A stretch of 58,302 nucleotides of DNA from Bacteroidales bacterium (GCA_017632935.1 JAGBQJ010000005.1:1-58302); one strand, 5' to 3'. Numbered from the stretch's first letter, positions 24,147-33,704 are shown. The notes: generated from the letters alone by a model not told the origin. A program made the numbers and translations.

Positions 24147-26438
24147 ATGATAGCACCGATTTACATAACAGGCACCGGTGTAGTATCGGCTATCGGTATC
24201 GGCAAGGCCGCCACATTGGAGGCGTTGCTGAACAACCGCTCGGGCGTGGGTCCGCTGAAATACCTGAAGACGGAACACAAAGAGTTTCCTGTCGGCGAGG
24301 TAAAGCTGACCGATGCCGAGATGCGTGAGCGCTTGGGCATTGCGCCCGATGCCGTCACCACACGTACTGCCCTGATGGGTATGCTAGCCTTGGGCGAGGC
24401 CTTGGATGAGGCCCGCCTGACCCCCGACATGCTACCCAAAGTAGGTTTCATCTCGGGCACCACGGTGGGCGGCATGGATATGAGCGAACAGTTCTATCTC
24501 GACTATCTCAGTGGTGACGCACACAAGGAATACATTGCCGTTTATGATTGTGGCAGCTGTTCAGAGATGACGGCAGGCCATTTCGGCAAGTTCGCTTTTG
24601 CCACCACCTTGGCTACAGCCTGCTCATCGGCAGCCAACGCGGTCATACAAGGTGCCAATATGATTCGTTGCGGCAAGGCCGACATCGTCGTGGTGGGTGG
24701 CAGTGAGTGCATCACCAAGTTCCACCTCAACGGCTTCAACTCGTTGATGATTTTGGACACCAACCCATGTCGTCCCTTCGATGCCACCCGCAGTGGCTTG
24801 AATCTAGGCGAAGGCGCAGCCTATCTGGTGTTGGAATCGGCCGAGAGCGCCAAGCGGCGTGGTGTGAAGCCGCAAGCTTTGTTGTCGGGTTACGGCAACG
24901 CCTGTGATGCCTTCCATCAAACCGCATCCTCACCCGATGGCGAAGGTGCCTATCGTGCCATGAAAGAGGCATTGGCCTTGGCTGGCTTGCAGCCTACCTA
25001 CATCGACTATATCAATGCGCATGGCACGGGCACGCCCAACAACGACGTCAGCGAGAGCCAAGCCATGATGCGGCTCTTCGAAAAAGTGCCACCTGTGTCG
25101 TCGACCAAGCCTTTCACCGGACACACCACCAGTGCATCAGGCTCCATCGAGGCCGTGTTCTGTATCTTGGCCTTGCAGCAGGGCTTCTTGCCCGTCAACC
25201 TCAATTGGTCACAACCCATGGACAACGGCATAGTTCCCGTGGCGAAGCCCGAAAAGAAAACGCTGCAGCATGTGCTCTGCAACGCCTTCGGCTTTGGCGG
25301 GAATGACTCGTCACTGCTGCTTTCAAGTGCTAAGGTCCCTGAGCCCGTCGAAGGGCCGACCGATAGAATGACGGTGCTTCGACAGGCTCAGCAATCTGGT
25401 TCTATCTTCGTCCTCTCCGCCAAGCAAATCTCCATGCAACAGCCGCTGAGCGAGGAGTGGATGGAGAACCCCATCATGTATGATGTACCTTTCAGCCGTT
25501 CCATCGACCCGAGCTTCAAGGAATACGTTTCACCCATCGAGGCGCGACGCATGGGCCGCATCCTGAAACGTGCCTTGGCCACCTCGAAAGAGGCCTTGAA
25601 GACAGCAGGTTGCGATACCGTTGATGCCATCATGACGGGAACAGGTTTCGGTTGCATCGAAAACACAGAGTTCTTCCTTGACGCCCTCTCCAACGAAGGC
25701 GAACAACTGCTGAAACCCACCTATTTCATGCAGTCGACCCATAACACCATCAGCTCGTTGGTGGCCATACAGACGAAGAACTACAACTACAACGCCACCT
25801 ACGCGCACAAAGGCATATCGTTTGAGAGTGCCTTGCACGACGCTTGGATGCAGTTCTGCTTAGGCAAGATTCATTCTGCCTTGGTGGGCTGCCACGATGA
25901 GATGACAGAGACCTTCCACAGCATCATGAAAAAAGGTGGCGTGATGGGCAAAGACGACGAACGTTGCGGCGAAGTAGCCGTCTCGGTGGTTCTCACCAGT
26001 CATTGCGAGGAACGAAGCAATCCAGAGACAAAACCTTTATGTCGCCTCACTGGCCTCAAGATGCTGCACCAGCCTACCATGAACGACCTGATGGATGCCG
26101 TGACCACTATGTTGCAGTCGGCCGAGCGCAGCCTTGCTGATGTCGACTTCATCCTCACGGGTATTAGCGGCAATCATCAAAGCGACGAGGCTTATCTGGC
26201 CGAGACGAAGACCCTTTTCGGCGACAAGCCTTTATTGAAATACAAACATCTGTTCGGCGAAAACTTCACCGCATCGGGATTGGGCTTCTATGTGGCTGCA
26301 CAATGCCTCAACGCAGGCCGCGTGCCGTCGCATCTCTTTGTTAACGCAAATGAGGCCATCGACCAACAACCTGCTTGCATCCTGCTGTTCAACCGCTCTG
26401 ACGGAAAAGACTATACACTAACATTATTAGAATCATAA
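24147..26438 (+). CDS. Fused beta-ketoacyl synthase (KS3) and KS-like domain
   Basis: 763 residues. Residues 1 to about 392 are a complete KS with Cys159 in TACSSAANA, His in INAHGTGTPNND and His in FTGHTTSASG. Residues about 417-763 resemble the Ketoacyl-synt_2 type partner: the region that should carry TACSS reads TYAHKGISFESAL, so no catalytic Cys is present, as in chain-length-factor-type partners. The linker (about 397-416) is encoded by a palindromic repeat at 25335-25393. A second, different repeat at 26000-26030 encodes an 11-residue insert (SHCEERSNPET) in the C-terminal domain. In related clusters these two parts are expected as separate genes. The fusion would lock a KS/partner pair 1:1. 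It is cytoplasmic. Confidence 0.85.
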   Translation: MIAPIYITGTGVVSAIGIGKAATLEALLNNRSGVGPLKYLKTEHKEFPVGEVKLTDAEMRERLGIAPDAVTTRTALMGMLALGEALDEARLTPDMLPKVGFISGTTVGGMDMSEQFYLDYLSGDAHKEYIAVYDCGSCSEMTAGHFGKFAFATTLATACSSAANAVIQGANMIRCGKADIVVVGGSECITKFHLNGFNSLMILDTNPCRPFDATRSGLNLGEGAAYLVLESAESAKRRGVKPQALLSGYGNACDAFHQTASSPDGEGAYRAMKEALALAGLQPTYIDYINAHGTGTPNNDVSESQAMMRLFEKVPPVSSTKPFTGHTTSASGSIEAVFCILALQQGFLPVNLNWSQPMDNGIVPVAKPEKKTLQHVLCNAFGFGGNDSSLLLSSAKVPEPVEGPTDRMTVLRQAQQSGSIFVLSAKQISMQQPLSEEWMENPIMYDVPFSRSIDPSFKEYVSPIEARRMGRILKRALATSKEALKTAGCDTVDAIMTGTGFGCIENTEFFLDALSNEGEQLLKPTYFMQSTHNTISSLVAIQTKNYNYNATYAHKGISFESALHDAWMQFCLGKIHSALVGCHDEMTETFHSIMKKGGVMGKDDERCGEVAVSVVLTSHCEERSNPETKPLCRLTGLKMLHQPTMNDLMDAVTTMLQSAERSLADVDFILTGISGNHQSDEAYLAETKTLFGDKPLLKYKHLFGENFTASGLGFYVAAQCLNAGRVPSHLFVNANEAIDQQPACILLFNRSDGKDYTLTLLES
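25335..25393 (+). repeat. Palindromic REP-like repeat inside the KS fusion gene
   Basis: CTGAGCCCGTCGAAG (25339-25353) pairs with CTTCGACAGGCTCAG (25377-25391), 14 of 15 bases. The wording (CCTGAGC...GTCGAAGGG) is that of a widespread bacterial intergenic repeat. It is read in frame as the KS-KS linker. Confidence 0.8.
26000..26030 (+). repeat. Second REP-like repeat inside the KS fusion gene
   Basis: CATTGCGAGGAACGAAGC followed by AATCC is the core of a well-known dispersed repeat (ATTGC...GCAAT stem), read in frame as SHCEERSN. Confidence 0.7.
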
Positions 26439-26442
26439 AACT

Positions 26443-26805
26443 ATGTGGGAATACATCATATTTGTAGTGCTTCAAGCCTTATCGTTGGCAAGCGGGCAGG
26501 CGATGTTCAAGTTATTCGTCAACAAACTCGGAGAAGGAGGTTGGGCCTATCAGAATCTCAAGGCAACTTCCATTAGCAATTGGTGGGTGCTTACCTTGAT
26601 GGTTTTGTTCTTTGGCGCCTCTTTCACCCTTTGGGCATACGTACTGAAAAAGATGGATTTCAGTCAAGCATATCCTTTATCGAGCCTGAGTTTCATTTTT
26701 GGCATGTTTTTGGCATTCTTCATGTTCCAGGAGAGCATACCCTTCACCCGTTGGATAGGCGTGGTGCTCATCGTAGTAGGATGTGTATTGATAAGCATGA
26801 AATAA
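26443..26805 (+). CDS. Small membrane transporter of the EamA/SMR type
   Basis: 120 residues with four predicted membrane helices (about 3-22, 46-66, 76-94, 99-118) and an N-terminal Gln-Ala-Met-Phe-Lys pattern (SGQAMFKLF) typical of ArnE/ArnF- and SMR-like proteins. These form dimers in the inner membrane and move small amphipathic molecules or lipid-linked sugars. In this cluster it may flip a lipid-linked intermediate; this is inferred from position between the KS fusion and the LolA-like gene. Confidence 0.82.
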   Translation: MWEYIIFVVLQALSLASGQAMFKLFVNKLGEGGWAYQNLKATSISNWWVLTLMVLFFGASFTLWAYVLKKMDFSQAYPLSSLSFIFGMFLAFFMFQESIPFTRWIGVVLIVVGCVLISMK

Positions 26806-26807
26806 AA

Positions 26808-27446
26808 ATGAAAAAGAAATCCATCTTGATGCTGTTGCTCACGCTGCTTACAGTTAGCGTATGGGCACAAAACGAAAAACTCCTTACCGAGGCCGAAAGC
26901 CAAAAGGTGGTGGCTGAGTTGACTGAAGCTGCCGCTTCGATGCAGACCCTGCAATGCCGTTTTGTGCAGGAGAAGACCTCCACAATGTTGGCTGAGCCTA
27001 CGGTGGCAGAAGGCACGATGCATTATGCCGCGCCCGACAGAATGCGTTGGGAATACAGCAGCCCCTATGCTTTTGCTTTGGTCGTTAATGGCGAGCGTAT
27101 CGTGAAAGTGACGGAGGGTAAGGCCGAGGTGTTGGATGGCAAATCGAATCGCATATACCAAGGCATCGTGGGCATCATCATGGGCAGTGCCTCGGGCAAG
27201 AAGTTGTTCGACACTACGGTGTTTGATGTAGTGCTTTATGACGAAGGCGATACTTGGCGAGCCGAGATGACACCCAAGCGCCGCGACATGAAGCGCATGT
27301 TCAGTCAGCTGGTGTTCCGTTTCGATAAGAAGGCTAAGGGCATCAGCCGAGTGGAGTTCAAGGAAGCCGGCGGTGATGTCACCTCGATTCGGTTTGAAGA
27401 CATCAAATTGAATGAGGCGATAGGGAAGGAAGTTTTTGCTGAGTAA
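26808..27446 (+). CDS. LolA-like outer-membrane lipid/lipoprotein carrier
   Basis: 212 residues from the ATG at 26808; the open frame continues upstream only as a shadow of the transporter gene. The signal peptide is clear (MKKKSILMLLLTLLTVSVWAQ, cleaved after WAQ). The mature part has LolA features: LQCRFVQEKTS near residue 48, GTMHYAAPDRMRWEY near residue 70, and a periplasmic beta-sheet pattern. LolA proteins ferry hydrophobic cargo across the periplasm. A copy inside an aryl polyene cluster is thought to carry the pigment lipid to the outer membrane. Confidence 0.88.
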   Translation: MKKKSILMLLLTLLTVSVWAQNEKLLTEAESQKVVAELTEAAASMQTLQCRFVQEKTSTMLAEPTVAEGTMHYAAPDRMRWEYSSPYAFALVVNGERIVKVTEGKAEVLDGKSNRIYQGIVGIIMGSASGKKLFDTTVFDVVLYDEGDTWRAEMTPKRRDMKRMFSQLVFRFDKKAKGISRVEFKEAGGDVTSIRFEDIKLNEAIGKEVFAE

Positions 27447-27477
27447 GAATTAAGGGGCATAAAAACAACTCCTTATT

Positions 27478-27507
27478 TTTGAGAAAAGGAATTAATCCTT
27501 ATCTTTG
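27478..27507 (+). promoter_or_regulatory. Internal promoter of the biosynthetic cluster
   Basis: TTTG at 27478-27481 and TATCTTTG at 27500-27507, spacer 18 bases, lie in an 80-base gap after the LolA-like gene. They would drive the genes from 27526 onwards. Confidence 0.6.
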
Positions 27508-27525
27508 TCCTTTCCAAAATTAATA

Positions 27526-27906
27526 ATGATGAACTTTTTGGACCACCTTTTTATATTAGATTTTATTGACGAAACCGAAAACGGCTTCACAGCGCACCTG
27601 CGCTGTAATCCCGAACATTTGATTTATCAGGCTCATTTTCCGGGTAATCCCATCACACCAGGTGCTTGTTTGCTGCAAACTGCTGGAGAGCTGCTGCAAC
27701 GAAAACTGGGTCGACCGCTGTTTTTGAAGTCGTCCAAGAACGTCAAATACCTCAACGTGTTGATTCCAGCCGAGGACAAAGATGTGCGTTTCGTGTTTTC
27801 TAATCTCACCGAAACCGAGACCGAATGCAAAGCCCAAGTCGTCATCGCTGACGAAGCCTCCATTTACACCAAAATGTCGTTGACTTTCAGCTATGAAGCC
27901 CTCTGA
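27526..27906 (+). CDS. Hotdog-fold 3-hydroxyacyl-ACP dehydratase (FabZ/ApeI-like)
   Basis: 126 residues from the first of two adjacent ATGs (27526, 27529), 18 bases behind an internal promoter; upstream in-frame codons fall inside that promoter. The FabZ active-site string HFPGNPITPGACLLQTAGEL holds the catalytic His and Glu. It would remove water from 3-hydroxyacyl-ACP to give the trans double bonds of the polyene. It may pair with the hotdog protein at 21234, as ApeI pairs with ApeP. The 3' end overlaps the glycosyltransferase start. Confidence 0.88.
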   Translation: MMNFLDHLFILDFIDETENGFTAHLRCNPEHLIYQAHFPGNPITPGACLLQTAGELLQRKLGRPLFLKSSKNVKYLNVLIPAEDKDVRFVFSNLTETETECKAQVVIADEASIYTKMSLTFSYEAL

Positions 27907-28663
27907 TGCCATAACGACACAGACTCAAATGCAGCAACAAAAAGCCTGCGTGCTGATGCCGACCTATAACAACGGCGGCACCTTGCGTGATGTGGTGGAA
28001 CGTGTGCTGACCTATTGCAACGATGTCATCGTGGTCAACGACGGCTGCACTGACGGTTCCGCTGAGATTTTGGCATCGTTCGGCGAACGCATCACCGTAG
28101 TCGACTATGGCCGCAACCGAGGCAAGGGCTATGCCCTCAAACAAGGCTTTAAGAAAGCCAAACAACTGGGTTTCGACAATGCCATTACTATTGATAGCGA
28201 CGGACAACATTTTCCCGAAGACATCCCGCTATTTGTCGAGGCTCTGGAACAACACCCCGGTGCCTTGATCGTGGGCAGCCGCAACTTGAAGCAGGAAAAT
28301 ATGCCGGGCAAGAACAGCTTCGCCAACAAGTTCTCGAACTTCTGGTTCAAGCTTCAAACTTGGATCAATTTGCCCGATACACAAACGGGTTATCGTTTGT
28401 ATCCTTTAAAAAAACTGCCTCATATTTTCAGCGCACGCTACGAGGCCGAACTTTCGCTGTTGGTCTTCTCCGCTTGGCGTGGCACCGACTTGGTACCCAT
28501 TAAGGTCAATGTTTTATATCCCGAGGACCGCGTCACGCACTTCCGCCCGTTTTGGGACTTCTTCCGCATCAGCGTGTTGAATACGATCTTATGCCTCATA
28601 GCTATCGTTTACGGCTGGCCTTCCATCTTGATTCACAAACTATTTAGGAGGAAAAAGGCATGA
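27893..28663 (+). CDS. Glycosyltransferase family 2 (dolichyl-phosphate mannosyltransferase-like)
   Basis: 256 residues from the ATG at 27893 (14-base overlap with the dehydratase); the ATG at 27929 gives a 244-residue form starting just before the catalytic domain. The GT-A fold is clear: VLMPTYNNGGTL, VVNDGCTDGS and the metal-binding DSDGQH motif. A C-terminal hydrophobic segment (about 222-244) would anchor it in the inner membrane. Members transfer a sugar from a nucleotide donor to a lipid. In this cluster it probably adds a sugar to the polyene lipid. It ends in an ATGA overlap with the exporter gene. Confidence 0.88.
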   Translation: MKPSDAITTQTQMQQQKACVLMPTYNNGGTLRDVVERVLTYCNDVIVVNDGCTDGSAEILASFGERITVVDYGRNRGKGYALKQGFKKAKQLGFDNAITIDSDGQHFPEDIPLFVEALEQHPGALIVGSRNLKQENMPGKNSFANKFSNFWFKLQTWINLPDTQTGYRLYPLKKLPHIFSARYEAELSLLVFSAWRGTDLVPIKVNVLYPEDRVTHFRPFWDFFRISVLNTILCLIAIVYGWPSILIHKLFRRKKA

Positions 28664-31600
28664 ACAAGTTCTTCCTTTCCATCTACGACTACTTGTCGAA
28701 ACACAAAGCCTTCTCGATAGCCTTACTGCTGGTGATCACGGCTTTATGTGTGTTTTCGGCATTGCGTCTGGACTATAAGGAGAACATCGCCGACTTCCTG
28801 CCCACCGATCCCGAGAAGGAACGCTATACTTCGGTCTACAACGACTTGGGCAACCAAGGCCAGATCACAGTCATCTTCGCCGTCGACACCACAAAACTCG
28901 TTGGCGACGAAGCCATCGATGCAGTGATGGACGCCATGGATGCTTTCGAGAGTCATTGGAAAGATTGTGATACCGCTCAGATTGTCAGCGACCTGCAGTG
29001 CCGCGTGGATGGCAGCCTGGTGTTTGATGCCATTGATTTCATTCGCGAAAACCAGGCATTGTTCTTTACCGAGAACGACTACCAACGCATGGACTCCTTG
29101 CTGGCCAATCCCGACCATGTGGCCAACAGCATGGCCAACATCAAGCGGACGCTCTCCATGCCCACGGCAGGTTTTGTGGTGGAAGGCATCAAGGCAGACC
29201 CGCTCAACCTCTATTCGCCCGCCTTACAACGGCTTAATGCGCTTAACCCCACACAGAACTATCGTCTGGAAGACGAATACCTCTTCAACGAGAGCGGTAA
29301 CAAGGGCTTTGCCTTCTTCTCGTCGCCTTTCTCGGGCAGCGATACCCAAGGCAACGCCAAAATCGTGGATTTGATCGATAAGGTGACTCAACTGACCGAG
29401 AGCGAGCATCCTGAGGTAAAAATTTCAGCCGTTGGAGCCCCCACCATCGCCGTCACCAATGCACGGCAAATCAAGCACGACAGCTATCTTTCCATCGCTT
29501 TGGCCTTGGTGCTGATCTTCGGCATCTTGATGTTCACTATGGCGCGCAAGCGCAACCTGCTTTGGCTGGGCATCGCCATCCTTTTCGGTTGGATCTTCGC
29601 CTTGGCGGTCATCGCCTTGTTCAAGACGAGCATCTCCATCATCGTGGTGGGCATCGGCTCGGTCATTGTGGGCATTGCGGTCAACTATCCCTTGCATTAC
29701 CTCGACCACATCAAACAAGAACCCAACAAACGCGAGGCCTTGAAAGACGTTATCCAGCCTTTGGTCATCGGCAACATCACCACGGTAGCCGCCTTTGCCT
29801 GCCTCATCTTTGTGAAGGCCGAAGCCATGCGCGACTTGGGACTCTTCGGTGCTTTGACCTTGGTCGGAACCATACTTTTCGTGATGGTCTTCCTGCCGCT
29901 GTTTGCCGTGGTACCGAAAAAGACCAAGAAACTCTTCGTCGATGACGGCAAGGCTCCATCGGAATGGTGGCGCAAGGTCAAGCTGTACGCTTTTTGGCCT
30001 TTGGTCATCATTACATTGATACTCAGTTACTTCGGTAAAGAAGCCGCTTTTGATGCCGACCTGCACAACATCAACTACATGACCCGTCAAGAGCAGGAAG
30101 ATTTGGCCTTGATGAGCGAGTCGCTGCAAAAAGAAGGGGAAACAGACCTGATTTATGTAGTTTCGGAAGCCGATGACTTCCAAGAAGCCATCAAGCAAAA
30201 CGAAACTATCATAGTCCAGCTGAAACAGTTAGTTTCTGATAGTTTGGAATACAGTATCTCTGGTATGGACGGATTGCTGCCTTCGTTGGAAAGGCAAGAG
30301 CAATCGTTAGCATTGTGGCAGGAGTTTTGGCAACGTCATGCAGGCTTGGCCGAACAGGTCAAAACAGAAGCCATGAAAGCAGGTTTCACAGAAAATGCCT
30401 TTGCCCCCTTCACCGATGGTATAACGAAGACCTACGAGCCTTTGACGGAAACCGAGATGGAGCCGTTGCTCCCTTTATGCGGCAATTATATGTTGCAACA
30501 CGACTCGGTGGCACGGGTGGTCAATTTTGTGCGGGTGCCGTTGGCGGATGCTGAGTCTATGAAACAACAAGTGCGCGGGTCACTTCCCAGCACTGGCTTC
30601 GCTTTCAGCATCAGCGACGTGGGCAACAATTTGGTCAGCGCACTCTCGTCAGATTTTGACTACATCCTTTATGTGTGCAGCATCGTGGTGTTCTTCTTCC
30701 TCTGCCTTTCGTTCGGACGCTTGGAACTTGCGCTGCTGGCCTTTTTGCCGCTAACGGTGGGTTGGGCCTGGATCTTGGGCATCATGAACCTTGTGGACAT
30801 CAAGTTCAATATCATCAATATCATCTTGGCCACCTTCATCTTTGGCCAGGGCGACGACTACACCATCTTCATCACCGAGGGATTACTCTACGAATATGCC
30901 TACGGCAAGCGCATGCTGAAAAACTACCGCAACAGCGTCATCCTTTCGGGTATTTTGATGTTCATCGGTATCGGCACGCTGATCTTCGCCAAGCATCCCG
31001 CCATGCGTTCCTTGGCGGAGGTGGCCATCATCGGTATGGCGACAGTGGTCTTGATGGCTTGCTACCTGCCGCCTATCGTCTTCGGCTGGCTGACCAAGAA
31101 AAAAGGCCAACTCCGTGAAGTGCCCTTGACCTTGAAACGACTCATTTATACCATCGTTTCCTTGCTGGTGTTTTTTGTGTTTGTCTTCGTATTGTTCACG
31201 CCCTTCACATTGATTTACATTATTTTAGGACCTAACAAGGAGAAGAAACGCTATCTTTATCATAAGATCATTGCCAGCATTATGCGTTTGGCTGTGAAGT
31301 TGCTGCCAGGGGTGAAATTCACCTTGGACAACAAATATGACGAGACCTTCGAGAAGCCCGCGGTCATCATTGCCAATCACCAGTCGCACCTCGACCTGCT
31401 TTGCACCATCATGCTGCATCCCAAGGTGGTGCTGTTGACGACCGATTGGGTATGGAAAAACCCGATCTATGGCCTGGTCATCCGTTACGCCGAATACTAT
31501 CCTGTTTCAGATGGTTACGATAAGAACTTGGAACGCCTGCAAAACCTGGTAGACCGCGGCTATTCAGTGGTGGTCTTTCCCGAAGGCACACGCTCCGAGA

Positions 31601-32208
31601 CGGGAGAGATCTTGCGTTTCCACAAGGGAGCCTTTCAATTGGCGCAGTCGCTTAAACTGGATATTCTGCCTGTTTTCATCCACGGTGCCAATCACGTGAT
31701 GCCTAAAAAGGATGTGGTATTACGTGAAGGCCAATTGCACGTAGTGATTGAGCAACGGATGCCCTACGAAGAACTGGCTACACAAAAAACGCGTGCCTTG
31801 ACCTCCCAGTTCCGCGCTTATTATACCCAGCATTATGCAGAACTCCGAGACCAACTTGAAAACACGGAATACGTGTTGCCATTTGTGCATTACAAATACA
31901 TTTACAAAGGTCCCGAAGTGGAAAGAGCAAGCCGTCATAACCTGAAGAAAATCAAAGCACGGGCTTCAAAAATTGATGCTTTGGAGGCAAAGACGATGAA
32001 AATCCGTAACAGCGGCTATGGTGAATTGGCTTGGACCTTAGCTTTGGTGCATCGTGATGCACAGGTGTATGCTATTGAGGCTGACGAGGACACATACTTA
32101 CTTGCCTCGCATTGCAGCTACATACCAGAAAACCTGCATTTTATGCAGAGCGAAGAGGGAGTTCCTCGGTGTGAATTTGAAATTGAAACCCAAGAGTTTT
32201 TGGAATGA
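28660..32208 (+). CDS. Large fusion: MMPL/RND exporter, lysophospholipid acyltransferase and a Rossmann-like tail
   Basis: 1182 residues. Residues 1 to about 800 form an MMPL-type exporter: TM1 at about 18-37, a periplasmic loop with ADFLPTDPEKE, a TM bundle at about 270-420, a second loop, and a TM bundle at about 665-800. Residues about 870-1070 are a PlsC-type acyltransferase with HX4D at His907-Asp912 (NHQSHLD) and FPEGTR at 973-978. The last ~110 residues (GYGELAWTLALVHRDAQVY, AIEADEDTY) look like the first half of a methyltransferase-type Rossmann fold without a full SAM site. It probably acylates and exports the pigment lipid. Related clusters carry similar fusions. It overlaps both neighbours by ATGA. 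Confidence 0.85.
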   Translation: MNKFFLSIYDYLSKHKAFSIALLLVITALCVFSALRLDYKENIADFLPTDPEKERYTSVYNDLGNQGQITVIFAVDTTKLVGDEAIDAVMDAMDAFESHWKDCDTAQIVSDLQCRVDGSLVFDAIDFIRENQALFFTENDYQRMDSLLANPDHVANSMANIKRTLSMPTAGFVVEGIKADPLNLYSPALQRLNALNPTQNYRLEDEYLFNESGNKGFAFFSSPFSGSDTQGNAKIVDLIDKVTQLTESEHPEVKISAVGAPTIAVTNARQIKHDSYLSIALALVLIFGILMFTMARKRNLLWLGIAILFGWIFALAVIALFKTSISIIVVGIGSVIVGIAVNYPLHYLDHIKQEPNKREALKDVIQPLVIGNITTVAAFACLIFVKAEAMRDLGLFGALTLVGTILFVMVFLPLFAVVPKKTKKLFVDDGKAPSEWWRKVKLYAFWPLVIITLILSYFGKEAAFDADLHNINYMTRQEQEDLALMSESLQKEGETDLIYVVSEADDFQEAIKQNETIIVQLKQLVSDSLEYSISGMDGLLPSLERQEQSLALWQEFWQRHAGLAEQVKTEAMKAGFTENAFAPFTDGITKTYEPLTETEMEPLLPLCGNYMLQHDSVARVVNFVRVPLADAESMKQQVRGSLPSTGFAFSISDVGNNLVSALSSDFDYILYVCSIVVFFFLCLSFGRLELALLAFLPLTVGWAWILGIMNLVDIKFNIINIILATFIFGQGDDYTIFITEGLLYEYAYGKRMLKNYRNSVILSGILMFIGIGTLIFAKHPAMRSLAEVAIIGMATVVLMACYLPPIVFGWLTKKKGQLREVPLTLKRLIYTIVSLLVFFVFVFVLFTPFTLIYIILGPNKEKKRYLYHKIIASIMRLAVKLLPGVKFTLDNKYDETFEKPAVIIANHQSHLDLLCTIMLHPKVVLLTTDWVWKNPIYGLVIRYAEYYPVSDGYDKNLERLQNLVDRGYSVVVFPEGTRSETGEILRFHKGAFQLAQSLKLDILPVFIHGANHVMPKKDVVLREGQLHVVIEQRMPYEELATQKTRALTSQFRAYYTQHYAELRDQLENTEYVLPFVHYKYIYKGPEVERASRHNLKKIKARASKIDALEAKTMKIRNSGYGELAWTLALVHRDAQVYAIEADEDTYLLASHCSYIPENLHFMQSEEGVPRCEFEIETQEFLE

Positions 32209-33704
32209 ATACATGTTTAATCATAGGGGGTGGCCTTGGTGGTTTGGTCTCGGGTGCTTTGTTGGCCAAAGAGGGCTATAAGGTGACGGTATTGGAGAAA
32301 AACGCCATCATCGGTGGCGGCCTGCAAAGCTTCACGCGGCATGGCGTCAGTTTTCCGACAGGCATGCATGTCTTCGGTGGCTTTACTGAAAATGGCCAAC
32401 TGCGTAAGATTTTCAGCTATCTCGGCATCATGGACCGCCTTTCCATTCAGGCTATGGATGCGGATGGACACGATGTGGTGAAAGTGCTTGAAGACGATGC
32501 CACTTTTAGCTTGCCAAAAGGTAAGGAACAATACATCAACTATTTAAGCGAAGCCTTCCCTGCCGAAAAAGACAACATCAAGGCGTACATCGAAAAAATG
32601 TATGCACTTTCGGAGGAAGAAGACCTTTTTTACTTGCGTGAACGTCCCTCACAAATGTTCATGTCGGTTTCGGAAGACGCCATTCTGCCCTACGATGAGT
32701 TGATGGACCGCTATATCAGCGACCCAAAACTGAAAGGTTTGTTGTCTTACCTAACCCCTCTGTTCGGTGGGGTGGCCGGCACAACGCCTGCTTTTATGCA
32801 TGCTTTGTTGGGCGTGCTTCATATCGGCGGCACCTTCCAGTTTGTCGGAAACAGCCAACAGATGGCCGATTTGTTGAAAGAGGTCATTGAAAAGGCTGGA
32901 GGACTGGTACTTGCCAACGAAGAAGTGGTCAGCATTGAAGTGGATGACCATGAGGTGAAACGGGTGGTCACAAAAAAAGGTCACACATACAGCGCTGATG
33001 GTTACATCTCTGACGTGCATCCCGACGTGTTGCTGCGCCTCGTTGGCGAAAAGGTTTTCCCCGCCTCTTTCAAAAACAGACTGCAATCCATCCCCGAGAC
33101 CTTCTCCAGCTTCTCGGTCTACGTGAAGTTCAAGGAGACCGCCTTCCCTTACCTCAATCATATCTGCTATTGTCTTTCAAAGTACGACTCCAAATTCGAC
33201 CTCAAGACGTTGCGTCAGGAAAACTGGCCGCATAACGTGATGTATTACACGCCGACCATTGAAAACCAAGGCCAATTTGCGGAGTCGATGGTCATCATCG
33301 GCGAGATGGACTACGAATGGGTCAAGCCATGGGAAAACACCAAAACGGGGCGTAGGGGAGAAGCTTACGAGCAGTGGAAACAGCAGATGACGGAACAAGC
33401 GTTGGACTATATGGAACGGCTTTATCCAGGTCTCCGCGACCAGATAGATTTTGTGATGGCTTCATCGCCACTCACCATCCGCGACTATTATGGCAACAAA
33501 AACGGCTCCAACTACGGCTTTTTGAGGGACAGCCACAATATCATGCTCTCGCAGATGTCGGTCTTCACGAAGGTGAAAAACCTCTTCCTGACCGGACAGA
33601 ATGTGAATATTCATGGTCTGTGCGGGGTTTCGCTCACGGCCATTCAGACGGCTGAGGCCTTTGTGGGCGACAACGCCATTGTTCGCAAAATCAACAAAAG
33701 TTAA
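32205..33704 (+). CDS. NAD(P)/FAD-dependent oxidoreductase (phytoene desaturase/retinol saturase-like)
   Basis: 499 residues. The N-terminal dinucleotide-binding motif is IIGGGLGGLVSGALLAKEG, followed by VLEKNAIIGGGLQSF. The middle and C-terminal parts match the CrtI-like amine-oxidase fold (GGVAGTTPAF, LTGQNVNIHGLCGV near the end, where FAD is usually closed in). Such enzymes add or remove double bonds in long conjugated chains, so it may adjust polyene saturation. It overlaps the exporter gene by ATGA. Confidence 0.88.
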   Translation: MNTCLIIGGGLGGLVSGALLAKEGYKVTVLEKNAIIGGGLQSFTRHGVSFPTGMHVFGGFTENGQLRKIFSYLGIMDRLSIQAMDADGHDVVKVLEDDATFSLPKGKEQYINYLSEAFPAEKDNIKAYIEKMYALSEEEDLFYLRERPSQMFMSVSEDAILPYDELMDRYISDPKLKGLLSYLTPLFGGVAGTTPAFMHALLGVLHIGGTFQFVGNSQQMADLLKEVIEKAGGLVLANEEVVSIEVDDHEVKRVVTKKGHTYSADGYISDVHPDVLLRLVGEKVFPASFKNRLQSIPETFSSFSVYVKFKETAFPYLNHICYCLSKYDSKFDLKTLRQENWPHNVMYYTPTIENQGQFAESMVIIGEMDYEWVKPWENTKTGRRGEAYEQWKQQMTEQALDYMERLYPGLRDQIDFVMASSPLTIRDYYGNKNGSNYGFLRDSHNIMLSQMSVFTKVKNLFLTGQNVNIHGLCGVSLTAIQTAEAFVGDNAIVRKINKS

